Shown here: positions 37,179 to 48,387 of the stretch, piece by piece
Layout of the letters: the number at the start of each line of letters is the position of its first letter
Numbering within the stretch: position 1 is the stretch's first letter
NCBI GenBank assembly: GCA_014873095.1
Contig: CP050848.1
Location: forward strand, 3,469,850-3,533,849
DNA from: Planctomycetales bacterium ZRK34
GTDB lineage: Bacteria; Planctomycetota; Phycisphaerae; Phycisphaerales; Zrk34
DNA length: 64,000 nucleotides
Direction: 5' to 3'
Translations under genes and position numbers: made by a program
Notes under the pieces: model-generated
Told to the model about the DNA's origin: nothing
The model's database searches: none
What the model saw: only the letters and a program-made list of their open reading frames with translations

Positions 37179-37978
37179 GGGCGATAGGGCGTGTTTTGGG
37201 TCCATTTGATCAGGGACGGATCATTGTAGACGACGGATTCGGTCATCGTGGTTTCGACGAGGTCGACGTGCCCATCGGCGAAGGCGACATTGGCGAGGCC
37301 GGTGTACAGCAACTCGTCGGGGAGTGTGGCTACAAAACCCGATGGCACTGCGGCGCTATAGCGGTTGGGATCAGGCAGATGATAGGTGCCGAGCGTGTCT
37401 TTGTTGGGCCAGTATTGACCACCGCCGATGTTCGAGACGACCAGGTCGGCGTCGTTGATGCGGGCGCTGCTCCAGTGGGGCAGTGGGAACGGGTTTTCCT
37501 CGGTGAAGATGCAGAATGTGTTGGGGTTGCGGACCTGGTTGATGCTGCCGACGAGTTCGGAGTCGCTGTCGCGTCCGTTGGGCGGCATGGGGCCGGCGTT
37601 CCAGTTCATCGAGTAGCTGCGGATGGTGTCGTCGCTGGTGATCGATTTGAAAAGTGGACACATCAGCAGGTCTGTGTCGTTGAAGTAGGGCCAAAGCAGG
37701 CTCTGATCCAGACGCGTGATATTGGAGCCGTCTTTGCCATCGGTGCCGCCGGTGTAGGTCAGGGCGATGGCCTGTTTGCACGGTGGGTAGATGTTGTAGT
37801 TGTCCCCGGCATAGGCGGTGGTGGCGAGTTGGAGCTGGCGCTGGTTGGTGGCGCAGATGCTGACGGCGGCCATCTCCTGGGCCTTGTCGAGTGTTGGCAG
37901 CAGGATGGCGACCAGCAGCAGAATGATCGCGGCGACAACCATCAGTTCGATGAGCGTGAATGCGCGTTGGCGTGGCAT
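37175..37978 (-). CDS. Pseudopilin (locus E)
   Basis: The protein has 267 residues from ATG 37978, with GGGAGG about 6 bases upstream. Leader 'MPRQRA' precedes 'FTLIELMVVAAIILLLVAIL'. The C-terminal region has 'LANVAFADGHVDLVE', the DGHV block of the group. It follows a 10-base-stem hairpin after the PA14/LamG gene and overlaps the pseudopilin-LamG gene. Confidence 0.87.
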   Translation of the reverse strand: MPRQRAFTLIELMVVAAIILLLVAILLPTLDKAQEMAAVSICATNQRQLQLATTAYAGDNYNIYPPCKQAIALTYTGGTDGKDGSNITRLDQSLLWPYFNDTDLLMCPLFKSITSDDTIRSYSMNWNAGPMPPNGRDSDSELVGSINQVRNPNTFCIFTEENPFPLPHWSSARINDADLVVSNIGGGQYWPNKDTLGTYHLPDPNRYSAAVPSGFVATLPDELLYTGLANVAFADGHVDLVETTMTESVVYNDPSLIKWTQNTPYRP

Positions 37979-38014
37979 GTTGCGCCTCCCTGATTGGGGC
38001 GGAAGATTCAAAAG

Positions 38015-38042
38015 CGATCATGCGGCTTTCGTCGCACGATCG
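38015..38042. repeat. Hairpin between the cargo gene and the pseudopilin (locus E)
   Basis: CGATCATGCG and CGCACGATCG pair around an 8-base loop with one mismatch, which is a G-U pair in one orientation. The sequence differs from the REP hairpins at the same place in loci B and C. Confidence 0.6.
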
Positions 38043-38062
38043 CGTGCAGGCGGTGGCCTGTT

Positions 38063-40594
38063 TCATCGCCGACGTCGACGCAGACCGGCGATCGCCAGCA
38101 GGGCGAGACCGGCGGGCAGCGCCGCGGGCGCGGGCACCGTCATCACGAGCAGGCCGCCGTTGGCGGTATCGCCGACGAGATGGAAGTCGGTCGAGTTGAA
38201 TGCGGTGAAGGCGCCTTGAGCAGCGAAGAGTTCAAACGTGGAGCCGGAGCCGGCCTCGAACATGAGCATGGCCAGGTCATACCAGCCGGCTTCCTTGACG
38301 AAGACGGTCGACAGCACATCGCCGGGCGAGCCGGTACCGAAGCGTTCGAGCACGACGTTGCCGCCGAGCGCGAGGGCGAACCCGTCATCGCCGTTGACGC
38401 CGAAGGTCCAGTAGCCGGCCGCGTCGAAGTACACCGACGCCCGGGCGAGGCTGGCGTAGTTGTCGCCGGTGATGGGCGGGGCGTCGCTGGAGCCGTAGTG
38501 CTGATCGGGACCACCGTCGAGGAGGTTGATCGTGTCGTAGAACTCACTGGCGGTGGCCGATCCGTAGAGGCTGGAATTCTCGATCAGCGTCATCGCTTCA
38601 TTGGTGTCGCCGAGCGAACCGCCGAGCTGGCCGGCGGCAAGTTTGACGCCGGTGACGACGAAGCCGGTGTAGGCGCGATGCATGGTGTCCTGATCGCCGA
38701 CGAGCCCGTAGAGATTGACATCGTCGCCGGTCGAATCCTGCACGGCGGAGAGCGTCATGCCTTCGCCGCCGCCGCGCTCGAACCAGTAAAGCTCGTATTC
38801 GTAGACGCCGGCTTCGAGGAAGTTGGCGGTGTTGGTGATGGCGGGGGTGGTGCCCTTGTTGTAGTTGGCTTCGGAGACGACGGTGCCGCCGATGACGAGG
38901 CGGAAGCCGTCGTCCGAGGTGGTGGTGAAGGTGTACTGGCCGGCCTCGGTGATGTTCATCACGCCGGTGAAGACCGCGCCGAAGTTGTCGCCCGCGAAAC
39001 CGGAGGGGATACCGACGCCGGTGATGTTGGTGCGGGCGTGGAGGGTGTGGTTGTTCGGGACGATGTTGCCATCGATCATTTCGGTGACCTGGTGCAGCGA
39101 ATTGACGGTGGTGCCGGTGCGCTGGACGTTTTCAACACTGACGACTTGCGTTCCCGCGTCCTGGGCCAGGGCGGCGCCGAGATTCTGGCTGGGTGCCAGC
39201 ACGTTCTGGTAAACCGCGATGCCGCCGTTGGCGGTGTCACCGACGAGCGGGCCGACGCCGAGCGAAGAGTCACTGCCTTCGGTCGCCCAGAATTCGAGGT
39301 GATTGCCACCGGTGCCGTTGTAGTGATTCAACTCGAAGCGGTAGAGACCGGCCTCGTCGAAGGAGATGCTGACGCGCTGGTCGGAACCGCCGGTGCCGCC
39401 GTAGTACTCAGCGATGAGCTTGCCGCCGATGGTGAGGCGGAAGCCGTCGTCGGAGTTGACACCGAAGGTGTACTGCCCGGCGGTCTGGATGTCCATAACG
39501 CCGGCCCATTGGGTGGCTGAGTTGTCGGTGGCGCCGCCGGGAAAGTTGTCGGTGCCGGGGATGAGGCCTTCGGTGGCGTTGGAGGTGTAGTTGATGAGGC
39601 TGGCCGAGCCGGCGCTGCCGCCGTTGGGGTTGTATAGCTCACCGGAGAGCAGGCCTTCGCCCTGGTCGATGTTGGATAGACCGCCGGAGCCGCTGGTGAC
39701 GCGGTGATAGCGGATGCCTTCGGCCAGGCCGGCGCCGCTGAGCGAGTCGGCGATCTTCTCCGAAGCGGTCATGTTGCGATCGGCGACGGCGGCGATGTCG
39801 GCCTGGGTCAGCACCGAGTTGTACATGCGGACATCGTCGAGTTGAACATGAGAGTAGCTGTTGATCGAGCCGCCATTGTCACGGGCGCCGAAGACGAGAT
39901 ACTCGTAGCTCGCGACAGAGACCGAGCCGGTGTCCGATCCATCGGTGATGGAGCCGGCGACATCGAGCACGCCATCGACGTAGAGGTAGCGGTTGGAGTT
40001 GGCCGGATCCCACACGCCGACGTAGTGGTGCCACTGGCCGTCGTTGGTGTTGCTGATTTCGCCTTGAGGATCGTCGATGGCGCCGGTGCCACGGAGGGTG
40101 AACGCGGCATGGGATGTGTTGTCGTATTTGCGGAGTTGGTAGCCGTTGCCGGATTCGCCTTTCTTCGAGACGAACGGTTCCCAGTTGCTGTCGGGCCAGC
40201 CCTTGGCCCAGACGCTGATGGCCATCGGGTTGCTGGAGATGTCGGCGTCGTAGGTCGACTGGTAGGTGAGGTTGTCGCCGAGGTTCTGGCTGCCGCCGAT
40301 TTTTTCGTTGGAGTTCAACACGCGCACGGCGTTGTCGCCGCCGGTCAAATTCACGGCATAGCCGCCTGAGTCCAGCGGCGTATCGGTGGTGTACGTGACG
40401 GAGCCGACGGCTTCGCCATCATGCGTGCCGGCGGCAGTGAAGCCGGAGGTTTCCAGCAGGTTGTTGTCGAATAGCCACTCGCCGATCAGGTCCGCTCGGA
40501 CAGTCGATCCGAATCCGAGCCCCAGCCCGATCGCTGCGACCAGCAGGCTTGTCGATCCCATCCGTTGCGCCTTGCGCTGACGTGTCTGCCTCAT
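38063..40594 (-). CDS. Large exported LamG/PA14 protein with PEP-CTERM-like tail (locus E)
   Basis: The protein has 843 residues with a signal peptide cut near 'GSTVRADL'. A LamG domain covers about 35-260 ('GQWHHYVGVWDPANSNRYLY'). Then three PA14-like units follow, each with a variant of 'AGQYTFGVNSDDGFRLTIGG': near 375-440, 575-640 and 740-800. The tail is '[18 protein letters not shown]' plus RRRRR, a PEP-CTERM-like anchor. PA14 and LamG are both carbohydrate- or protein-binding folds, so surface adhesion or glycan binding is plausible. AGGAG lies 9 bases before the ATG. Confidence 0.87.
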   Translation of the reverse strand: MRQTRQRKAQRMGSTSLLVAAIGLGLGFGSTVRADLIGEWLFDNNLLETSGFTAAGTHDGEAVGSVTYTTDTPLDSGGYAVNLTGGDNAVRVLNSNEKIGGSQNLGDNLTYQSTYDADISSNPMAISVWAKGWPDSNWEPFVSKKGESGNGYQLRKYDNTSHAAFTLRGTGAIDDPQGEISNTNDGQWHHYVGVWDPANSNRYLYVDGVLDVAGSITDGSDTGSVSVASYEYLVFGARDNGGSINSYSHVQLDDVRMYNSVLTQADIAAVADRNMTASEKIADSLSGAGLAEGIRYHRVTSGSGGLSNIDQGEGLLSGELYNPNGGSAGSASLINYTSNATEGLIPGTDNFPGGATDNSATQWAGVMDIQTAGQYTFGVNSDDGFRLTIGGKLIAEYYGGTGGSDQRVSISFDEAGLYRFELNHYNGTGGNHLEFWATEGSDSSLGVGPLVGDTANGGIAVYQNVLAPSQNLGAALAQDAGTQVVSVENVQRTGTTVNSLHQVTEMIDGNIVPNNHTLHARTNITGVGIPSGFAGDNFGAVFTGVMNITEAGQYTFTTTSDDGFRLVIGGTVVSEANYNKGTTPAITNTANFLEAGVYEYELYWFERGGGEGMTLSAVQDSTGDDVNLYGLVGDQDTMHRAYTGFVVTGVKLAAGQLGGSLGDTNEAMTLIENSSLYGSATASEFYDTINLLDGGPDQHYGSSDAPPITGDNYASLARASVYFDAAGYWTFGVNGDDGFALALGGNVVLERFGTGSPGDVLSTVFVKEAGWYDLAMLMFEAGSGSTFELFAAQGAFTAFNSTDFHLVGDTANGGLLVMTVPAPAALPAGLALLAIAGLRRRRR

Positions 40595-40647
40595 TCTGTT
40601 TGCTCCTTTCGCTTCTGCGAAATGTCAGTCCGTATCTCCAACATCAT

Positions 40648-42147
40648 TCAATCCGTCGGATTGCCTAGCGTCGCCTCGACGCGCCCGACGCGGTAAAACT
40701 GCTCGATTTCCGTGTCACTGAGTGCTCGGTCAAACACCGCGACCTCGCCGATCAGCCCGTTGAAGGCTCGATCGTTCTTTTCAGAGTTGTTGCCGATCCA
40801 GACCGGCTGTGTATTGGCGTCGATCCACCGGAAGCTCTGCTGGGCTTCGAGCTTGCCATCGATGTAAAGCCGCTTTTCTGCCATCTCGCCGGCTTCGTAG
40901 GTGGCGACGATGTGATGCCAGCGGCCGTCGTCGACGCGCGACATCGCCTCCAGCGTGTCGGCACCTTCATGCGAGGTGTCGAACGAGATTGTGTTGGAAG
41001 TTTCCAGCCGATGGATGCGCCACGCTGAATCACCCTTGGCGATCAGCGTCTGCCACATCGTTTGAAATTCGTCGGTCCGGCACCACAGCGCGACGGTGAA
41101 GCTGCCTTTGAAATTCATCTTCGCGCTGACGTCGGCCGGCAGTTCCATGCGATTGCCCGAGCCCGAACCGTGCAGCCGCAGCGCGGGCTTCTGCGCCCAG
41201 CGGCCGGGTGCGAGCTCGGCGCCGATCAAACGTCCCGTCGAGTCGTCGATCGAAGTGAAGTCGTAAAACGCCAGCAGGCTCGGGTCTTTTTCGATCGCCT
41301 GGCGGTAGGCGGTCCACCGCTCGTAGCCGTTGAGCATGTCGTCGGCCGCCGCTGCCGCCAGCAGTGTCGCCGCGCTGCCGATGGGCCCGATCGCTCCGCC
41401 GTGCTTGACACTTGCTGATTCATCCACCCGCAAGGTCACCTGCTCGCGCAGCGTTTCCAGCCGAACCATGCCCTGGGTCACATACACCGAAGTCTGACCC
41501 GTCTGGTCGACATACATCGCAAAGCGCGTCCCCAGGTCCACGACGCGCACCCCGTCGAGCCCGCGCACGACGAAACCGCGCGCCTTCGGCGGCACGTAGG
41601 CTGTGAGTAAACCTTCAGTCAGCAGGCAGCGATCCGGTCCGAGCATCTCCAACTGCGATCGGCCGTGCAAGGTCACCACCGCGCCGCTGTTGAACATCAA
41701 CTGCAGCGTGCCCGAGTTCAAACGGATCGGCCCGGCGGCGATTTGACCGCCGAGTTTGACCGACACGTCCGGGTCGGCGAAGACCGCGTCTTCCAGATCA
41801 GTGATCATCGCGATGCGCGGCGTGGCGGTCGCATGACTTCCAACCTGCTGTGCAGGACGGAACATCACGATGCCGATCGTCACCGCCAGCGCGATCAATG
41901 CCGCCGCGGCCAGTCCGCCGCGCATGCCGATCTTCCATACGCCGGCGCGTGGTTTGCGAACCTCGAACGCCGCCCCATGAATATCCTGCATCGGCATCGC
42001 GTCGTGCAGCCGACTGTTCAGGTAGCTGAACTCGGCGAACTGTTGACGCAGTTGCGGGTCGGCTTCGAGCTGCGCGATCAGTTGAGCCTGCTGCTCATCA
42101 GTCAGTTCACCGTCGAAGTAGGCTTCGATCAGAGGGGTGCCGTTCAT
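40648..42147 (-). CDS. FecR-domain membrane protein with C-terminal LamG domain (locus E)
   Basis: The protein has 499 residues; the start overlaps the sigma stop in ATGA. The cytoplasmic part is 1-75 ('AYFDGELTDEQQAQLIAQLE'), the membrane segment 76-96. FecR domain at about 140-245 ('GAVVTLHGRSQLEML', 'RVVDLGTRFAMYV'). LamG at about 290-495 with 'AKGDSAWRIHR', 'DDGRWHHIVATYE' and 'GEVAVFDRALSDTEIEQFY', matching the pseudopilin-LamG protein of the locus. Expected to control the adjacent sigma factor from the membrane. Confidence 0.87.
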   Translation of the reverse strand: MNGTPLIEAYFDGELTDEQQAQLIAQLEADPQLRQQFAEFSYLNSRLHDAMPMQDIHGAAFEVRKPRAGVWKIGMRGGLAAAALIALAVTIGIVMFRPAQQVGSHATATPRIAMITDLEDAVFADPDVSVKLGGQIAAGPIRLNSGTLQLMFNSGAVVTLHGRSQLEMLGPDRCLLTEGLLTAYVPPKARGFVVRGLDGVRVVDLGTRFAMYVDQTGQTSVYVTQGMVRLETLREQVTLRVDESASVKHGGAIGPIGSAATLLAAAAADDMLNGYERWTAYRQAIEKDPSLLAFYDFTSIDDSTGRLIGAELAPGRWAQKPALRLHGSGSGNRMELPADVSAKMNFKGSFTVALWCRTDEFQTMWQTLIAKGDSAWRIHRLETSNTISFDTSHEGADTLEAMSRVDDGRWHHIVATYEAGEMAEKRLYIDGKLEAQQSFRWIDANTQPVWIGNNSEKNDRAFNGLIGEVAVFDRALSDTEIEQFYRVGRVEATLGNPTD

Positions 42148-42662
42148 TTTTGAGCCTCCCCGCCGAGGCGTCGTTCGATGCACTGGCGCAGGGCCGCCCG
42201 CGCCCGGTGCAACATGACGCGCACCGCCCCGGCGTCCATCCGCAAGTGGACCGCGATCTGCGCGGGTTTCAGATTTTCCCGGTAGCGGAGTTCCAGCGCC
42301 CGCCGCGAGCGGCCGACGACCTGATCCAGGCAGGTCAGCAGCGCCTCGCTGGAGCGGTCCGCCTGAGCCGAGAGGCGTTCGTACTCTTCGCCGATCTGTC
42401 CGATCAGTGTTTCACTGAACTGGAGTCGATCCGATGCACACGACCGCCGGTGCCGCAGAATTTCCAACTTGGCGATGCCGATCGCCCATGTGACAAACGG
42501 CCGGTCCGGGTCGTAGTCGTCGAACTTGCGTACCAGCGCGACCGCGGTCTGCTGGAGCACATCCTGCGATTGATGGAAATCCCGGACCACGGATCGGATA
42601 TACCCCGCCACCACGGGCTGGGCGCCCGTCCACAGGATTGCGAGTTGTTCGTTGCGGTCCAT
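42144..42662 (-). CDS. ECF sigma factor (locus E)
   Basis: The protein has 172 residues. Sigma-2 has 'HQSQDVLQQTAVALVRKFDD' and 'PFVTWAIGIAKLEILRHRR'; sigma-4 has 'LRYRENLKPAQIAVHLRMDA' and 'VRVMLHRARAALRQCI'. It is the first gene of locus E and is divergent from the sulfatase operon with 173 bases between, so a shared regulatory region is possible. Confidence 0.9.
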   Translation of the reverse strand: MDRNEQLAILWTGAQPVVAGYIRSVVRDFHQSQDVLQQTAVALVRKFDDYDPDRPFVTWAIGIAKLEILRHRRSCASDRLQFSETLIGQIGEEYERLSAQADRSSEALLTCLDQVVGRSRRALELRYRENLKPAQIAVHLRMDAGAVRVMLHRARAALRQCIERRLGGEAQK

Positions 42663-42774
42663 GCGCCTGATCCGAATTCAGCGACAGAAATACAGCTACA
42701 AATGGTCTGCGCCCGGCTCGCGGATCGTTACAGTTATGATAAAAAAACTTCATGGGCATGCACTGGGGTAAAAC

Positions 42775-42792
42775 CCCGCTCGTGGGAGCGGG
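42775..42792. promoter_or_regulatory. Hairpin in the divergent region between locus E and the sulfatase operon
   Basis: CCCGCTC-GTGG-GAGCGGG, upstream of the -10 at 42824; may end transcripts from one side or bind a regulator. Confidence 0.4.
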
Positions 42793-42823
42793 CTGCAATA
42801 TCGCCACATCGGCTCACGTCCAG

Positions 42824-42829
42824 TATCCT
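42824..42829 (+). promoter_or_regulatory. -10 element of the sulfatase operon
   Basis: TATCCT ends 6 bases before ATG 42836. A second in-frame ATG at 42851 has AAGGGA 6 bases upstream, so two starts may be used. Confidence 0.5.
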
Positions 42830-42835
42830 GACGCT

Positions 42836-44277
42836 ATGAAGGGACTTGCGATGCGATACCGATGGTTCATGATCGTGTTCGTGCTGGGGCTGGCGGCGCT
42901 GGGTGCTTCCGGGGTCGCCGCGCCGCCGAATGTGGTGTTTCTCATCTCCGATGACCTGACCGCCGAGGCCCTCGGGTGCTACGGCAATGCCCAGTGCAAC
43001 ACGCCGAATATCGATCGGCTGGCCCAGCGTGGCATGCGGTTCACCCGGGCGTTCTGCCAGTTTCCGCTGTGCGGCCCGTCCCGCGCGGCGCTGATGAGCG
43101 GGCTCTACGCCCAGACCATCGGCACCCGCGGCAACTACCACGGCGACCTGTTTGACCGCAACCTCGGCGACCGCCCGTCGATGACCCAGCATTTCAAGCA
43201 GCACGGCTACTACACCGCCCGCATCAGCAAGATCTATCACATGCGCGTGCCCGGCGACATCACCGCCGGCGTCGACGGGCCCGACCACGCCGCCTCGTGG
43301 ACCGAGCGCTTCAACTGCCCCGGCCCCGAGCAGTGGACCCGCGGCCAGCACGAGCACCTGACCCGCGAAAAACTCAAACCCGATCCCGATCGCAAGATTC
43401 ACTACAACCTCGGCTACGGTGGGGCGTTCTACGTCGTCAAAGCTTCGCCGGATGCAACCCGCCAGCCCGACGCCCAGGCAGCGGACAAAGCCGTCGAATT
43501 GATCGCCAAGCATCGCGACAAGCCGTTCTTCCTCGCGGTCGGCATGGTGCGCCCGCATGTGCCGCTGGTGGCGCCGGAAGAATATTTCCAGGCGTATCCG
43601 CATCAGAAGATCAAACTGCCCAGGCAGATCGACAACGACTGGGATGACATCCCCAAGGCCGGCATGGTGAAAAACTCGCCGCGCATCGGGCTGGACACGC
43701 AGGCGAAAAAGCAGAAGGTGATGGCCGCCTATTACGCGGCGGTGTCGTTCATGGATGCGCAGGTCGGGCGGGTGCTCGATGCCCTCGACGAGCAGGGGCT
43801 CACCGACAACACCATCATCGTGTTCACCTCCGACCACGGGTATCACCTCGACGAGCACGAGTTCTGGCAGAAGATGTCGCTGCATGAAGAGTCCACGCGC
43901 ATCCCGCTGGTCATGGCCGGGCCGGGTATCGGCGTCGGGCAGCGCGCCGCGCTCGTCGAACAGATCGACATCTACCCGACCCTCGCCGATCTTGCCGGCC
44001 TGTCGGTTCCCGATCACTGCCAGGGCCACAGCCTCAAACCCGTCCTCGCCGACGCCTCGGCGAGCGTCCGCGAGGCGGCTTACAGCCTCCGTCGCAATGA
44101 CCACCTGCTGCGAACCGACCGCTGGGCCTACATCCAGTACAAAGACGGCTCCGTCGAAATGTACGACATGCACAACGACCCGCATCAGTTTCACAACCTC
44201 GCCGAGTCGCCGAAGTGGCAGAGCGTCCGCCGCGACCTCGCTGCTCAACTGACCGCCAGACTCAAACAGATCAACCA

Positions 44278-44281
<4 letters not shown>
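42836..44281 (+). CDS. S1 sulfatase, iduronate-2-sulfatase-like, exported
   Basis: The protein has 481 residues (476 from ATG 42851). A signal peptide ends near 'GASGVAAPP'. 'NVVFLISDDLTAEALGCYG' holds the metal-binding Asp pair, 'FPLCGPSRAALMSG' is the C-x-P-S-R motif whose Cys becomes formylglycine, and 'FTSDHGYHLDEH' the second metal site. 'GMVRPHVPLVAPEEYF' is typical of iduronate-2-sulfatase relatives. It should remove sulphate from a polysaccharide in the periplasm or outside; a sulfatase-maturing enzyme is needed but not in the window. Confidence 0.92.
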
Positions 44282-46074
<1,793 letters not shown>

Positions 46075-46084
46075 AGGCCTATTC

Positions 46085-48091
46085 ATGCGAAGCGTTGTGT
46101 GTATCGCTGCGACGGTGATGTTGATGGCCGGCGTGCTGCTCGGTGATGAGCCGGCGACCAGCGTCCGGCAAGAGTTTGACCTGTTGAGTCACTCCGAAGA
46201 CTGGGCTGCCAGGCAATCCAGCGAGCAGGTGACGCCGAAGTTCATTTTCAGCGGGAAAGCCGATCGCCCCGGCACGTGGGTATACCAGCACAAGCTGAAT
46301 CTGCACAGCGCCCGCCTGTCAGTTGACCTGCAATTTGTCGAATGCGAGACAGAGGCCGGCGGCTTCACGCTTCTCATGCACGGCCTGGCCCCTACGAATA
46401 AGACAGATGCCGATTCACTTGACGTGTGCATTCAGCCGCGACGCGGGAAGATCGTCTGCGGCAAGGTCGAACGCAGCTATCGCCCGTTGCCCGAAGCCCC
46501 GCTGCATGTCGAGTTGATGCTGACGATCGAGGCCGATCAATTGCAGGTGAACTACGGGCGCGAGGTGATACTCGAAGCGCCGATTCGTTTTGTTGACGGG
46601 AATGACCAGTCGCTGTCGATCATGGTCCGCGAGGCAAGTGTGCGCGTGCAGCGGTTCAATGCGTCGGCTGTGTCGGAACACGCCGATGCGGCGGTCTTTC
46701 AGCCCGTCGAGTTGAAACCGCAGTTGGTGAAACTGTCTTCGCCGTTGCTGTCCTACTTCGGCACGCATTACAGCCGCGGCGATGGATTCGGTGAACGTTA
46801 CTCCGCGGTGCGCAGCTTCGGCGGAACCCACGTCCGCTGGGCGCCCCCGACGCTGGAACAAGAACCTGTTGTGCCGGAATACGTCGGACCATTCACGAAG
46901 AAACCCGTGCGCGTACGGCTCGAGGAATTTCACAGCCAGTCGCGCCATGCCCGCGATCCCATGACCGGCCCGGCCCTGTTCGATGCGATCACCCGGCGGG
47001 GCATCACCACCGTCTACGTCACGCCGACCGGCGTGGTCTACGAAGACAAGCCGTATGATCGAGACAGCGCGTACTGGTTTTATCGCCTGGCGCATGAGAA
47101 GTATCCGACGCTGAATCGATATGCCGTCTGGCAGATCGGCAATGAACTGCTGAGTCTGCACTGGGACCCCAAGCGACTGGGCCGCGACAACACCAAGCGG
47201 TGGTGGAATCACGATCACACCCTGTGGTACGGCTACGACCTGAAATGGAAGCTCGATTTCTATATCAACCACTGGCTGGGCCCAGCGGTGCAGGCCATCG
47301 AGGCTGCGTCGCGCGATGTGTATGGCGACGAGCGGGCGATCCCGATCGCAGCCGGATCGCTGAACCCGTACAACCCGCCGAACGTGTGGTATATCGAACA
47401 GATGATGCAGGCGACTTTCGACGGTCAGCATGTGCCGTCGCTCGCCGGCCAGCCGGTGTACAAACACATCGACTACCTGACGGTTCACTACATGCTCGCG
47501 CCGCCGGAGCATGACAACACACGCCGCCTTGACCAGTTCGTTGCCGACTACCTGCAGACCGGCAAGGTCAAAGGCATCTGGATCACCGAAGACCACGGCG
47601 GCAAGGCGGCGGGCGCGCCGACGGTCCTCGAGCGCGGCATGTACTTCCTGCGATGGGTCGCACGTCACGGATTAACCGCTGAGCAGGCGAAGGTGTTCTG
47701 GTACGGCGAACACGCCCGCAAGGGATTGGCCGACGGAACGAACCTGATGTCACATCTTGGCGGGTTTTTCGGCGACCGTGAACTGCACTTCGCGGCAGTC
47801 GACACGCCGAATGCATACTGCCATGTCGTCACCGCTCGAGCGGGGTCGGACGCCCAGACGGATCGCGCGATGGTGGTGATCCTCCCGCGGCGCGGGATCG
47901 AGCTCAACGCCGGCGCCATTCGTATTGATGCCCCGCAGCTTGCCGGAGCATGGAAAGCCCAGGCGATCGATTACAGCTACACGATCGACCCGACGGTTTT
48001 TGATGTTCAGGTTGAACCCGGCCCCCAGGGCGTGCGGATTCAGTGCAACCGCAAGCTGATCAATCCGACAGCCATCTACCTGAGCCGTTAG
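46085..48091 (+). CDS. Exported clan GH-A-type glycoside hydrolase
   Basis: The protein has 668 residues with a signal peptide at 1-20. Residues 30-200 form a beta-sandwich. The central part looks like a TIM barrel: 'YAVWQIGNELLSLHWDP' places an Asn-Glu pair at the usual acid/base position, and 'VKGIWITEDHGGKAAG' offers a nucleophile Glu late in the barrel. That spacing fits clan GH-A (GH39 or agarase/porphyranase-type neighbours), but no family can be fixed by eye. It follows the sulfatases by 10 bases, so it likely cuts the desulfated polysaccharide. Confidence 0.65.
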   Translation: MRSVVCIAATVMLMAGVLLGDEPATSVRQEFDLLSHSEDWAARQSSEQVTPKFIFSGKADRPGTWVYQHKLNLHSARLSVDLQFVECETEAGGFTLLMHGLAPTNKTDADSLDVCIQPRRGKIVCGKVERSYRPLPEAPLHVELMLTIEADQLQVNYGREVILEAPIRFVDGNDQSLSIMVREASVRVQRFNASAVSEHADAAVFQPVELKPQLVKLSSPLLSYFGTHYSRGDGFGERYSAVRSFGGTHVRWAPPTLEQEPVVPEYVGPFTKKPVRVRLEEFHSQSRHARDPMTGPALFDAITRRGITTVYVTPTGVVYEDKPYDRDSAYWFYRLAHEKYPTLNRYAVWQIGNELLSLHWDPKRLGRDNTKRWWNHDHTLWYGYDLKWKLDFYINHWLGPAVQAIEAASRDVYGDERAIPIAAGSLNPYNPPNVWYIEQMMQATFDGQHVPSLAGQPVYKHIDYLTVHYMLAPPEHDNTRRLDQFVADYLQTGKVKGIWITEDHGGKAAGAPTVLERGMYFLRWVARHGLTAEQAKVFWYGEHARKGLADGTNLMSHLGGFFGDRELHFAAVDTPNAYCHVVTARAGSDAQTDRAMVVILPRRGIELNAGAIRIDAPQLAGAWKAQAIDYSYTIDPTVFDVQVEPGPQGVRIQCNRKLINPTAIYLSR

Positions 48092-48162
48092 TACAATCGG
48101 GATTGGAATGTCCCTACCCCGAACAGCGCTCCAGGGCACGCGGCGACATGGTCACAGATCAA

Positions 48163-48208
48163 AGCGGGCGAAGGGATTCGAACCCTCGACATTCAGCTTG
48201 GGAAACTG
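48163..48208 (-). other. 3' fragment of tRNA-Gly(CCC), probable prophage attachment site (attL)
   Basis: On the minus strand the fragment reads from an anticodon arm with TTCCCAA loop through a T arm containing GAGGGTTCGAATCCC to the acceptor CGCCCGC plus discriminator T. Gly tRNAs with GCGGGCG acceptors match this 3' half. The 5' half (D arm and GCGGGCG) is absent on its expected side. Integrases commonly use tRNA 3' ends, so this is the duplicated core at the left prophage end. CCA is not encoded. Confidence 0.75.
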
Positions 48209-48297
48209 GCAAGAGATGTCTGGTGGTGGAGTGTCAGCGAAGATTTGACGCCCCATAAATCAATGACATTCACGTTGGCAACGTGATGGACCATTCC

Positions 48298-48327
48298 TGA
48301 GGGGTTGTCTGTTGATGAAAACCCTCA
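48298..48327. repeat. Hairpins between the attachment site and the phage sigma gene
   Basis: TGAGGG pairs with CCCTCA around an 18-base loop. A smaller perfect hairpin, CACGTT-GGC-AACGTG, lies at 48271-48285. These may be arm-binding or terminator sequences of the phage end; the 296 bases from 48092 hold no gene. Confidence 0.35.
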
Positions 48328-48341
48328 GACCGCCGGCCATC

Positions 48342-48370
48342 GGTTAACTTCGAAAAAAATCTGCGTATAG
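48342..48370 (+). promoter_or_regulatory. Bipartite promoter motif before the phage sigma gene
   Basis: CGGTTAA, 14 bases, then TGCGTATAG, ending 17 bases before ATG 48388. The same two blocks with the same spacing occur at 56658-56686 before the head operon, and I saw no third copy. Confidence 0.65.
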
Positions 48371-48387
48371 ACGGGGTGGAGAGTTGA

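Noticed and set aside
48043-48258. 71-residue plus-strand ORF over the tRNA fragment
   Set aside because: Its 'RRDSNPRHSAWETG' part is the well-known false translation of a tRNA read on the wrong strand.
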